Below, piece by piece: positions 47,171-55,652 of a stretch of 64,000 nucleotides of DNA. Origin of the DNA: Sphingobium sp. DEHP117 (GTDB lineage: Bacteria; Pseudomonadota; Alphaproteobacteria; Sphingomonadales; Sphingomonadaceae). The stretch covers positions 62,001-126,000 of the forward strand of contig NZ_JAPFBJ010000001.1 of the NCBI RefSeq assembly GCF_030867385.1. Reading direction: 5' to 3'. Under the pieces are notes generated by a model. That model did not search any database and was not told the DNA's origin. It worked only from the letters and a program-made list of their open reading frames with translations. Made by a program: the position numbers and the translations under genes. Each line of letters opens with the position of its first letter. Position 1 is the first letter of the stretch.

Positions 47171-48511
47171 ATGAGTTTGAAAACAGGTGAACTGAATATA
47201 TTTCCGAGGCTCGGAGGCAATCTATCGGCGCTGGTGGAGCGCCCGGTTGATGCGCTGAGAGCCCTTTCTGGACATCCCCATAAGTACAGCAACGCGGATG
47301 TCGAGCGTGCGAAGGGTGTGGTTGCAAGATTTGGTAACCGCGGGCTGCCGGTGATGATCAATGACGGAGACGGTATTCTGTCGGGTGCCGTTTTCGTCGA
47401 AGCGGCACGTGCACTGGGGCGCAAGACGATCCGGGTGATTGTCCAGTCGGGGCTCACCGACACTGAAGCATTGCTGTTTGGTACCGCCATCTCCAAGATC
47501 CAGACGCTGGGCAGCTTGGATGGCGAGGCGATGGAGGCTGCGCTTCTCACCTTCGAGCGTGACATCGAGGACTTCTCTGCCGGTGTTATCGGCTTTGCGC
47601 CCGGCGAGCTCGATCGCCTGATCGGTGCCAGCACATTCGCAGGGGAAGCCGACAAGATACCCAAATTGCAGACAAAGCCGGTGTCCTGGCCAAGAGCCTT
47701 GTGGCAATGCGGGGATCATCTAGTGCTCTGTGGTGATGCGACGTCAGAGAAGGATCTTTATCGTGTCCTCGGCGACGAGAGGATCTCGGTTGCACTCAAT
47801 GACCCGCCTTTCGGCTGCAAGGTTGACGGCTTTGTCGCGAAGAAAGGCGCGCATCGCGAGTTCGTGCAGGGCTCGGGCGAGATGTCGGACGAGGAGTTAC
47901 GCGACTTCTTTGCGCGCTTTTGCCAGACCCTCGCCACGGCACTGAAGCCGGGAGCGCTTGTCTATCTGTTCATTGACTGGCGGAGCCTCTTCCTGCTGCA
48001 ACACGCAGCAGAACCGGTGTTCGGGAAACCGGTGAACCTATGCGTCTGGGCGAAAGACCGGGCTGGCATGGGAAGCTTCTATCGGTCGCAGCATGAGCTG
48101 GTGCTGGTTCAGGCGATGTCCGGTGCGTCCCATCGCAACAATATTGAGCTCGGGCGCCATGGTCGGGATCGGTCCAATGTTTGGAACTGGCCTTGTGCGG
48201 CGTCGAGCCGGAAAGGGCGCGAAGGTGACATGTTGAAAGGCCATCCCACGCCAAAGCCAGTCGAGATGATCGCGGAAGCCATTATCGACAGCAGCGTGCG
48301 TGGCGAGATCGTCTATGATGGCTTTCTGGGTTCGGGCACAACGCTCATCGCGGCCGAGCGCACCCAAAGGATCTTCAGGGGTATGGATCTCGATCCGCTC
48401 TATGTCGACCTCGCTGTACGCCGCTGGCAGGACTGGACTGGCAAACAGGCGATCGACATCGACTCCGGGCGGAGCTTCAACGACATCGCGATGGAGGGAG
48501 ATCATGGCTGA
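47171..48511 (+). CDS. DNA methyltransferase with ParB-like N-terminal domain
   Basis: 446 aa. A ParB/sulfiredoxin-like N-terminal region (about 1-120: HPHKYSNADVERAKGVVARF, then ALLFGTAISKIQTLG) precedes an N4/N6 amino-methyltransferase of beta type. The catalytic motif is NDPPFG rather than the common DPPY, and the SAM motif is DGFLGSGTTLIAAERT near the C-terminus. Start 47171 is supported by AAGGGGAACAGAC. Orphan methyltransferases of this build occur in mobile elements of alphaproteobacteria. It overlaps the DUF5681 gene by 8 bp. No restriction enzyme is directly paired. Confidence 0.88.
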   Translation: MSLKTGELNIFPRLGGNLSALVERPVDALRALSGHPHKYSNADVERAKGVVARFGNRGLPVMINDGDGILSGAVFVEAARALGRKTIRVIVQSGLTDTEALLFGTAISKIQTLGSLDGEAMEAALLTFERDIEDFSAGVIGFAPGELDRLIGASTFAGEADKIPKLQTKPVSWPRALWQCGDHLVLCGDATSEKDLYRVLGDERISVALNDPPFGCKVDGFVAKKGAHREFVQGSGEMSDEELRDFFARFCQTLATALKPGALVYLFIDWRSLFLLQHAAEPVFGKPVNLCVWAKDRAGMGSFYRSQHELVLVQAMSGASHRNNIELGRHGRDRSNVWNWPCAASSRKGREGDMLKGHPTPKPVEMIAEAIIDSSVRGEIVYDGFLGSGTTLIAAERTQRIFRGMDLDPLYVDLAVRRWQDWTGKQAIDIDSGRSFNDIAMEGDHG

Positions 48512-49088
48512 TCGCAAGACGGAAGACTATGAGGTCGGCTACAAGAAGCCGCCCAAGCATAGCCAGTTCCTGCCCGGACAGTCCGGCAACAAGCGGCGGC
48601 GCAAACCCGAGGAGACGCCGGCGGAAATCGTCGCCCGGGTCCGGGACGAAAGAATGTTGGTCAATGGAAAAAGGATGACGAGGCTGGAATTGGCTGTCAC
48701 ATCGGCGCTCAATCAGACCATTCGCTCCGGCAAGCCGCGCGATGTCGAAGCACTGTTCAAGATCCTCGACCGTTATGGTGCTCTACCGCAAGCCGACGAG
48801 GGTCAGCGCGCCAAAGAGGACGCGGAGAAGGTCTATAACAAGATCATGGACATATTCTGTAAGACCAATGATATCTCCCCCGAAGATGAGGCCGAGGTGG
48901 AAAGGCTCGAGAAAGAGGAGGCCAAGCTAGTTATGTCCTGTAGCCATTGCGGGCCGGAACTGCGGCGGCAGTGGGGAACAAATGAGCGCAAAGGGCTTGC
49001 CGAACGCTATGGCACGACCAGAATCCATAACCAAGTCAAAGACGTCACCACCGAGCCTAAATATCGCAGGATATGGGATATGAAATAG
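48504..49088 (+). CDS. DUF5681-domain protein
   Basis: 194 aa. The N-terminal VGYKKPPKHSQFLPGQSGNK is the DUF5681 signature. A helical, acidic middle and a late CSHCG motif follow. GGAGGGAG precedes ATG 48504. Function unknown; it is coupled to the methyltransferase and probably works on DNA. Confidence 0.82.
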   Translation: MADRKTEDYEVGYKKPPKHSQFLPGQSGNKRRRKPEETPAEIVARVRDERMLVNGKRMTRLELAVTSALNQTIRSGKPRDVEALFKILDRYGALPQADEGQRAKEDAEKVYNKIMDIFCKTNDISPEDEAEVERLEKEEAKLVMSCSHCGPELRRQWGTNERKGLAERYGTTRIHNQVKDVTTEPKYRRIWDMK

Positions 49089-49199
49089 CCTGGACATAAT
49101 CGTCCGGCGCCTATCGTCGTTACGACTGATGGGTGGCTTCCATCTCAGGTGTGAGTTGGAGGGTTCTCGCGGTGGATTATGTTGGCCTTGACTCCGCAA

Positions 49200-49760
49200 T
49201 CAGGAGGTAAGCCGGAGCATCCCGCGCCTGCGCCGCCGCAGCATTCCGCCGATCCCGCCAAATCCCGCGATCATCATGGCCCAGGTGGCGGGCTCGGGGA
49301 TTGCGCCGGGCCGGATCGAGGTGATGCTGTAGCGCACCTGCCGATCGAGACCATAGAGGATGAATTCATAGTTGAAGCCGGTGCTGCTGGCGTCGATATG
49401 GCCGCCCGGCTCTGCGGGCGGGAAGTCAGTGACGGTGAAGTTTACGTCCCTCACCCGCTCGTTGGTGAACAGGATCGAACCGCCTTCGCCCGCGTTGTCG
49501 TCCCACACGTAATTGCCGTCGGCATCGTAGGAGGTGACGTAGACCTCGCCATCGCCCGAGAAATAGCCGGTGACCGGCCGGTTGAACCGCACGCGAAGCC
49601 AACCCAGAAGCGGGATCGTATCGTTGATATAGGGATTGGGGCCGGTGAAGCTCACATATTGCGTGCCGGGTGCGATTGTGCCGACGATTTTCACTTTCGC
49701 TTCCGCGTGAGCAGAGAGCGCAACAGCGGCAATGGCGACGGCAAATTTCAATATACGCAT
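49200..49760 (-). CDS. PEP-CTERM sorting domain protein
   Basis: 186 aa. N-terminal signal peptide (MRILKFAVAIAAVALSAHAE), a beta-rich middle, and a C-terminal sorting signal: PEPATWAMMIAGFGGIGGML then RRRRR. It should be processed by an exosortase and anchored or released at the cell surface. The exosortase gene is not in the window, but exosortase-A-associated glycan genes are at 9.8-13.6 kb. Confidence 0.88.
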   Translation of the reverse strand: MRILKFAVAIAAVALSAHAEAKVKIVGTIAPGTQYVSFTGPNPYINDTIPLLGWLRVRFNRPVTGYFSGDGEVYVTSYDADGNYVWDDNAGEGGSILFTNERVRDVNFTVTDFPPAEPGGHIDASSTGFNYEFILYGLDRQVRYSITSIRPGAIPEPATWAMMIAGFGGIGGMLRRRRRGMLRLTS

Positions 49761-49817
49761 GAGGTTGGGTCTCCCTGTTGATCGATGTTCAGATAGGGGT
49801 GGTCTTCATCCTGTCGC

Positions 49818-50666
49818 TCATGGCGCGACCGTGAGGTCGCCGATGCCAGCGACACTGAACACCGTGATGCCGGTGCTGGCCTTGAGCAGCGTCTGCACCT
49901 CGGACTGGCTCATGCCAGCCAGGCCGGTGCCGTTGATGGCTGTAACGAACTGGCCGGGTTTCAGGTGGCCCCGCTCGGCCCTGCTGCCCGGAGCTACGGC
50001 TGTGATGAGAATGCCCTGCGGCAGCGAGGCGAAGGCAATACCCAAGCCGCCTTGTGATGCTGCGTTCCTGGCACCAGCTGAGGCGGCTTGCGCGTTCTGA
50101 TGAGGCGTTGGAGCTATCGCGCGCTGCGTTGCCGCGAGATCCTCCCGGAACCCGCCCGCCTTCTCGACCTCGGCCAGCCAGACCGGCTCGAAGGCAGCGA
50201 TGACTTCGGGTGGTACAATGAGGATACGGGCACCCTTGTTGCCCATCATCTTGAAGTTGAAGCCGGTTGTGCGATGCTGCTTGAGATAGGCCGGGGTGAG
50301 TTCGATCCCGAACAGTTCGTGGACGCCGCCGATGCGGATGTCCTGATTGCCCTTGATGACTGGCAGTCGGTTGCCGTCGCTATCCGCCGCCTGATCGAAG
50401 AAATACCATTCCGGAGTATCGGTCGAGACCATCAGCACGGGATTTCGCGGCACGCCGTCCACGATTGCTGCGCTCAGCCAGTAGCTCCATTTGTCGAGAT
50501 CGAAGAACGCATTATGCATGTGCCCTTGTCCCGAGATCGTGGTGGTACGGGTATAGGGATCATAGGAAACCGAAGGTGGCTTCTCCTTGGCTATGACTGG
50601 GGCCGGCAGAGAGCCCGCCGTGGCCAGCAGAGTGAACGCGAGCAATGTGCGTTTCGCGCGTCTCAT
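49818..50666 (-). CDS. Exported PDZ-domain protein
   Basis: 282 aa. Signal peptide (LLAFTLLATAGSLPAPVIA), an N-terminal domain of unknown fold (YTRTTTISGQGHMHNAFFDL), then a C-terminal PDZ domain (LGIAFASLPQGILITAVAPG, GHLKPGQFVTAING). No protease residues are evident. Its start overlaps the stop of the nuclease-like gene (ATGA). Confidence 0.78.
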   Translation of the reverse strand: MRRAKRTLLAFTLLATAGSLPAPVIAKEKPPSVSYDPYTRTTTISGQGHMHNAFFDLDKWSYWLSAAIVDGVPRNPVLMVSTDTPEWYFFDQAADSDGNRLPVIKGNQDIRIGGVHELFGIELTPAYLKQHRTTGFNFKMMGNKGARILIVPPEVIAAFEPVWLAEVEKAGGFREDLAATQRAIAPTPHQNAQAASAGARNAASQGGLGIAFASLPQGILITAVAPGSRAERGHLKPGQFVTAINGTGLAGMSQSEVQTLLKASTGITVFSVAGIGDLTVAP

Positions 50667-51226
50667 GCTGCCGCCTCCATCGCTCTCGTCGAGCGCGGCA
50701 GCAGCAGCTTTGCCACCACGCTGGCGATCTGGTTGTCATAGGACTGCAGCGCCATCGTCTGGAGGTGGCCGCGCAGCCAGTCAGGCCCGAAGAGGAGCCA
50801 GCCGTTTTCGGCAAAATGCTTTTGAATGATCGCGGCATTGCCCTCGGTCGCATGGCCGTAGACCAGTCCCAGCTTGACGACCGGCGCGCCAATAACTGAC
50901 CCGCTCGCCACGAGCTGCGCGATCAGGCGATTGAGCACCACTTCGCGCAACCGCGCATCGACGAACATCTTGTAGCGCTGCGCGTTTTTGCCACCCAGCA
51001 AATCGCGGGCATGCACGCCGCCGCTGTCGAAATAGCTCTTGCATTCGAGCGCGAGCAGTTCGCCTGTTCCCGCCTTGTAGGCGACGAGATCGATCTCGGG
51101 TCGCGGCATCGAGGGATTGTCGAGCGCGCGCTTCTCCTCGGTACTGAGCAAGATCCGGTAGCCGTGATGCACCCACCAGCCGTCGGCGCGCAATATTTCC
51201 GCCACCAGTTCTTCGAAGGCATCCAT
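50663..51226 (-). CDS. PD-(D/E)XK nuclease-like protein
   Basis: 187 aa using MDAFEE at 51226; an ATG at 51238 adds four residues. The nuclease motif is visible: an early Glu in ELVAEILRADGWWVHHGYR, then EIDLVAY and LALECKSY (D ... E-x-K). This is a restriction-endonuclease-like fold as in Mrr or Holliday-junction-type enzymes. The substrate is unknown. Coupled by ATGA to an exported PDZ protein, an unusual pairing. Confidence 0.72.
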   Translation of the reverse strand: MDAFEELVAEILRADGWWVHHGYRILLSTEEKRALDNPSMPRPEIDLVAYKAGTGELLALECKSYFDSGGVHARDLLGGKNAQRYKMFVDARLREVVLNRLIAQLVASGSVIGAPVVKLGLVYGHATEGNAAIIQKHFAENGWLLFGPDWLRGHLQTMALQSYDNQIASVVAKLLLPRSTRAMEAAA

Positions 51227-51382
51227 CGATCGTCGCACTCCCTGTCCGGGGCGACGATCACCTGCTGCCAGCTTCCTCGTCGCTCCTATGTCCTCTCGGG
51301 GCGACGGCCGAAGCCGGTTGTGGGTTAGCTGAGGTTCCCTTCAGATTGCAGGCGTCAGACTGCAGCACAGGAAGGAAAACCC

Positions 51383-52543
51383 ATGGCCAAGAAGATCACA
51401 AACCCCGAGTTGCTCGCGTTACGGGCAGTTGCCGAAGCAGACCCGACCCGCGGGCGTGTGTGGGTAGGGCTCGACGTCGGGCTGAAGTCAACTTCAGTCT
51501 GCGTGATCGACGCAGAAAGCACGGTGTTGCATCAGTGTTCTATGAAATCCGATCCGACAGAGATCGGACGCTATCTGCGCAAGAACTTCACGTCCAATGT
51601 GGTGTGCATCGGCATGGAGTCGGGTGGGAGCTCGGTTCATCTCGCGACCCATCTTCGACGACAGCGCTTTCAGGTGGCGGTGCTCGATGCATTGCAGGTG
51701 CATCGCGTGCTGTCGATCCGGCGGAACAAGACCGATACCAACGATGCGCGCGGGATCGCCGAGATCACACGAACGGGCCGCGATTATCTGACCGAGGTCT
51801 ATGTGAAGAGCGCGGCCTGCTTCGAGATCAGGGCGCAGCTTGTCATGCGTCAGCGGCTCGTGCAGCAGCGGCTCCAGAACGAAGCGATGATCCGGGGTCT
51901 GCTGCGCGTCTATGGCGGCCGCGTCGAGGCCGGAGCCAGACTGCCCGCCACCTTCCGGGAACGGGTCGTCGAACAACTGCTGCAGATCCAGGATCGGGAT
52001 GACATCAACCTGCGTCCGCGTATTCTGCCAATCCTCGACCTGTGTGCCAGGTTGCATGCCGACGCGGCACGGATCGAGGCCGAGCTGGACGCACTGGCGC
52101 ACGAAAATCCCGTATGCCGGCGCTTCATGGAAATACCCGGCGTCGGGGCGATCACGGCATTGTCATTCTTCACCGCAATAGAGGAGCCAGCGCGCTTCCG
52201 TCGTTGCGATGATGTCGCGGCCTATCTGGGGCTGACACCGCGGGTCTATCAGTCGGGAGAAAGCCTGACACGTGGTTCGATCAGCAAGATGGGCAACCGG
52301 TTGACCCGTACCCATCTGGTCAATGCAGCCACGGTGTTGTTGTCGGCAACCGGGACGTTCAGCTCCTTGAAGGACTGGGGGATCAGGCTGGCGAAAAAGA
52401 TCGGCTTCCACAAGGCGCGTATCGCCGTTGCCCGCAAGCTGGCGATCATCATGTTCGATATCTGGCGCGATGGCACTCACTTCCAGTTCAAGGCCGACAC
52501 CGTCGTTCCGCATCGCCAGATGATGCAGGCGGCACGGGCCTGA
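51383..52543 (+). mobile_element. IS110-family element (transposase core; ends unresolved)
   Basis: The interval given is the transposase gene only. Non-coding flanks of about 140 bp upstream (51239-51382) and an unclear length downstream probably belong to the element and could encode its bridge/seek RNA. IS110 elements lack long inverted ends and I could not fix the termini. Confidence 0.7.
51383..52543 (+). CDS. IS110 family transposase (DEDD recombinase)
   Basis: 386 aa, full length. The N-terminal DEDD domain shows GLDVGLKS, then GMESGG, then KTDTNDARGIAEI. The C-terminal Tnp_20 domain includes IPGVGAITALSFFTAI, YLGLTPRVYQSGESLTRGSI and the catalytic Ser region. GGAAGGAAAACCC precedes the ATG. 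Apparently intact. Confidence 0.93.
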   Translation: MAKKITNPELLALRAVAEADPTRGRVWVGLDVGLKSTSVCVIDAESTVLHQCSMKSDPTEIGRYLRKNFTSNVVCIGMESGGSSVHLATHLRRQRFQVAVLDALQVHRVLSIRRNKTDTNDARGIAEITRTGRDYLTEVYVKSAACFEIRAQLVMRQRLVQQRLQNEAMIRGLLRVYGGRVEAGARLPATFRERVVEQLLQIQDRDDINLRPRILPILDLCARLHADAARIEAELDALAHENPVCRRFMEIPGVGAITALSFFTAIEEPARFRRCDDVAAYLGLTPRVYQSGESLTRGSISKMGNRLTRTHLVNAATVLLSATGTFSSLKDWGIRLAKKIGFHKARIAVARKLAIIMFDIWRDGTHFQFKADTVVPHRQMMQAARA

Positions 52544-53073
52544 AAAGTTCCACCGTGAAGACGGCGGACAGATCCTCCCGGGAGGCGGAGGGATCAGAGA
52601 CTCCGGTTCTAACATTAGGGCAGAAATGACCCTGTGCTACGGTTGTTGGAGCTCCCCCCTTCGATACGAGTGCCCATAATGCGGTGCGCGAAACAAGGCA
52701 GCCACGCCACTCGCGCAACCCCGAAGAGACTGTTGCACTCCGGAAGGATCAACACCGCCCTTGAACAAAGGACAAAATCATGATCTGATCATTCCCATCG
52801 CCGCCCTGCACCCAAGGCAGGGAACCTCAGCTAGAGAATGTAGTAAACCTGACCGTAGGCACAGGCGCATGCACCTTTACCCTTGCGGGCTGGACATACG
52901 TGCATGCCACCCGGCCGAGAAGTTCGACCGAGTTCCTACAGGTTGGGGTTTACTAGGCCCCGCTCCCTGGCTTTCACAGGGAACGACGCGACCATTGCTC
53001 TTGCGCGGCAAAGGTTCAAGCGGAAAGTATGCTTGCCTTCAGATCAAATTGTCTACGGCGCTAATAAACGTTT
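52544..53073. other. Intergenic region downstream of IS110 element
   Basis: 530 bp. It starts with the right flank of the IS110 element and contains a 12-bp palindrome CCTCCCGGGAGG (52574-52585). Open frames on the plus strand here are low-quality and rejected. Nothing else recognised; it looks like degraded mobile DNA. Confidence 0.5.
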
Positions 53074-53268
53074 TCAGTTTTCGGACAGAGCTACAGCAGC
53101 AGCCGCGAGCTTGGCGATTGCGTCTGCGCGTCGTTCAAGAGCTTCGACCGCAATCAAAGCGTCTTCCTGGCAATCAAACGGCGGGCGAATTATGGAAAGG
53201 GTATCCTCCATGATGGCTGCCGCCTTCATGCAAAGCCAGAGTACAAGCTGCTCATCATCGGCGCTCAT
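53074..53268 (-). CDS. Small helical protein coupled to the integrase
   Basis: 64 aa (MSADDEQLVLWLCMKAAAIM at the start, then an Ala/Leu-rich helical run ending ALSEN). Its ATG overlaps the integrase stop (ATGA, 53265-53268), which is the main evidence that it is real. No family recognised; possibly an accessory or directionality-type factor, but it lacks an obvious DNA-binding motif. Confidence 0.6.
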   Translation of the reverse strand: MSADDEQLVLWLCMKAAAIMEDTLSIIRPPFDCQEDALIAVEALERRADAIAKLAAAAVALSEN

Positions 53269-54266
53269 ATGCGGCTCGTCGATATCCGGTTGATGATCGC
53301 CTGCACGGCGGTGTCATCCTCGACATAGATCTTGCGTATTTCGCCAACCTGTTGGGCGCTCCAGCCCATGATATCTCCGACCTCCTGATCGGACAGGCCC
53401 AGCTTCACCAGTCGTGTCGCGTAGGTACCGCGCACATCGTGAAGGTGCTTCTTGCGGCCATCGCTATGGCGGATGTCGAGAGCGTCCCGCACCTCGTTGA
53501 AACCATGGCTGAAGCCATCTCCACTCCAGCTCAGCCCTCGGCTGTTGACCAGCACGGTTTCCACTCCCGCCCCTCGGGCGCGATGTTGCAGTTCATCCAA
53601 TAGAACGCGCAGTTCGGGCGTAACGGGGATGATCGCCCGCTTGCGCCGACGCCCGCTTTTCTCTGTCACGCGCTTGATCGTGAACTGCTCGATCTCTTGC
53701 CATTTAAGCGCAACCAGATCAGCGCGGCGCAGGCCCGTCATGGCGGCAAGCCGCATGCCGTCGGCGATATGTCCGGGAGCATTGGCACAGAAGCGCTCGA
53801 TTTCGTCATCCAGCCAGATGATCTCGGCGCGCGAGCCCGGCTTGTAGAGGCGCGGGATGTTGGAGGCGATGTTGATGGTCACCCAGCCATGCAGTCGCGC
53901 CCAGGCGAGCATATGATGGAGGACGGTCAGCTGGTGATCGGCCGTGCGGGGCAGATGCGAGTATTCGTTGCGCCATGCGAGGATGGCCTGCAGTTGTTGC
54001 GGATCCGACCAAAGCGCCACGGGCGTGGTGCCCCACCGATTGCGGATGCGCTCAACAATGAGGCGCCAGACATAGCGCGTCCGATCAGCGAGTTGGCACC
54101 ATTCTGGACTTAAAATATAGGCATCGATGAGAGAGTTGAGACTGCTGTTTTGCGTCGGAAAGGCCCTTTGATAAGGTGCTGACGGCAGTTGCGAGCTGTA
54201 CGTCCTTACGCAGTTGCCCGCATCCAATCCGGGGAACGATATGCGAATCTGATAACTGTCGAACAT
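53265..54266 (-). CDS. Tyrosine recombinase / integrase
   Basis: 333 aa. A SAM-like N-terminal core-binding domain precedes the catalytic domain. Active-site residues can all be placed: R in TGLRRADLV, K in TEKSGRR, H-x-x-R in LHDVRGTYA, W in IMGWSAQQ and Tyr in IRKIYVED. Apparently functional. Followed by the coupled 64-aa gene. It lies at the right edge of the accessory region. Confidence 0.92.
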   Translation of the reverse strand: MFDSYQIRISFPGLDAGNCVRTYSSQLPSAPYQRAFPTQNSSLNSLIDAYILSPEWCQLADRTRYVWRLIVERIRNRWGTTPVALWSDPQQLQAILAWRNEYSHLPRTADHQLTVLHHMLAWARLHGWVTINIASNIPRLYKPGSRAEIIWLDDEIERFCANAPGHIADGMRLAAMTGLRRADLVALKWQEIEQFTIKRVTEKSGRRRKRAIIPVTPELRVLLDELQHRARGAGVETVLVNSRGLSWSGDGFSHGFNEVRDALDIRHSDGRKKHLHDVRGTYATRLVKLGLSDQEVGDIMGWSAQQVGEIRKIYVEDDTAVQAIINRISTSRI

Positions 54267-54456
54267 GCTGAATCCCTGAGTTTTTGGGGGTAGTGCACGA
54301 ATGCTCGAACGGGGTGCGAAGTCCAGTCGGAATGTGAGGGCCTTTCAGAGGGTGTTTATTGCGTGCGACCGGCTGAGCGTCACCCGGCAAAGCGCTCTGG
54401 ACAGGCAATGCCCTGCCGGTTAGGACGGCGCATGAACAAGAATATGGTTAAACGCT

Positions 54457-55647
54457 ATGGATAGCCCCCGCATAGGCTCCGAAGTCGAAGCAGGTTACTC
54501 ACGGATTTCCGGGGCGGGTTCTTATGGGCCATCAAGCATTGCGGGCAATGTAATGCGTCGGCTTAAATCGCTCGGCCCGTTATTTTGGATCACCGTGGTG
54601 ATCCCCACCACCATTGCTATTCTCTATTTTGGCTTGTTCGCCTCCGATGTCTATATATCGGAATCGCGCTTCGTTGTGCGCAGCCCAGACAAGCCCGCGA
54701 CGACCGGGCTTGGCGTGCTCCTGAAATCGACCGGATTCACCAACGGTGGCGACGAAATCTTTGCGGCACAGGATTATGTTGCGTCTCGTGATGCCCTAAC
54801 GGCGCTCAACCGTGGCGGATCATTTGAGAAGGCATACTCGGCCGCTGATATTTCGATTTTCGACAGGTTCAATTCGTTGGGCACAGGCGATACGTTCGAG
54901 GACCTTTACAAATATTATCGGAAGAAAGTGAAGGTCGATCATGACACTACCTCGTCGATCACAACGCTGTCCGTGCGCGCCTACACGCCGCAGGATGCGC
55001 AGCGGTTCAATACCCAGCTGCTCGAAATGGCGGAGGCAACCGTCAACAAGCTCAATACACGGGGGCGGCAGGATCTGATCCGCTTTGCCCAGATCGAGGT
55101 GGACGAAGCTAAGCAGAAAGCGCGCGAAGCCGCATCTGCGCTGGCTATCTATCGCAACCGCGAAGGCGTAGTGGACCCTGAGAAACAGGCGGCCGTGCAG
55201 CTCCAGATGATCTCTAAGATTCAGGACGAATTGATCGCGACCCGATCGCAGCTGCGCCAGCTGCGCAACTTTGCAGCGCAAAACCCACAGATTCCGGTTC
55301 TGGAGACGAAGGCCGAAGACCTCAAGGCGCAGATCGACGAGGAGCTTGGGAAGGTAGCTGGAGATAGCAAATCCCTTTCATCCACCGCTGCGCAATATCA
55401 GCGCCTTGCCTTGGAGGCGCAATTTGCCGACAAGAATTTGGCGGGTGCGCTGGCGTCTCTTCAGGAGGCGCGAAACGAAGCGCAGCGGAAACAGGCCTAT
55501 GTGGAGCGTATCGTCGAGCCGAACCTGCCCGACGATGCGCTAGAGCCGCGGAGGTGGCGGGGGGTGTTGGCTGTCCTAGCTTTGGGGCTCGCAGTCTGGG
55601 GTGTATTGCGTATGTTGTTCGCAGGTATCCGCGAGCATATCGGCTAA
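54457..55647 (+). CDS. Capsule polysaccharide export inner-membrane protein (KpsE/CtrB type)
   Basis: 396-aa polysaccharide co-polymerase of the capsule-export class. N-terminal helix (FWITVVIPTTIAILYFGLFA), a periplasmic region with long coiled coils (DEAKQKAREAASALAIYRNR), and a C-terminal helix (VLAVLALGLAVWGVLRMLF) ending AGIREHIG. It links the ABC exporter to the outer-membrane channel. An internal ATG at 54553 is an alternative start. Confidence 0.88.
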   Translation: MDSPRIGSEVEAGYSRISGAGSYGPSSIAGNVMRRLKSLGPLFWITVVIPTTIAILYFGLFASDVYISESRFVVRSPDKPATTGLGVLLKSTGFTNGGDEIFAAQDYVASRDALTALNRGGSFEKAYSAADISIFDRFNSLGTGDTFEDLYKYYRKKVKVDHDTTSSITTLSVRAYTPQDAQRFNTQLLEMAEATVNKLNTRGRQDLIRFAQIEVDEAKQKAREAASALAIYRNREGVVDPEKQAAVQLQMISKIQDELIATRSQLRQLRNFAAQNPQIPVLETKAEDLKAQIDEELGKVAGDSKSLSSTAAQYQRLALEAQFADKNLAGALASLQEARNEAQRKQAYVERIVEPNLPDDALEPRRWRGVLAVLALGLAVWGVLRMLFAGIREHIG

Positions 55648-55652
55648 TTCCT

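Noticed and set aside
47171..51226. Restriction-modification system from the methyltransferase and the PD-(D/E)XK protein
   Set aside because: The genes are on opposite strands, more than 2 kb apart with unrelated genes between, and each has its own coupled partner.
52761..53293. Two plus-strand frames of 150 and 136 codons after the IS110 element
   Set aside because: No ribosome-binding site, no domain, mixed composition, and antisense to the integrase-coupled small gene.
54085..54408. 107-codon minus-strand frame overlapping the integrase start
   Set aside because: Overlaps the well-supported integrase in another frame and shows no recognisable features.
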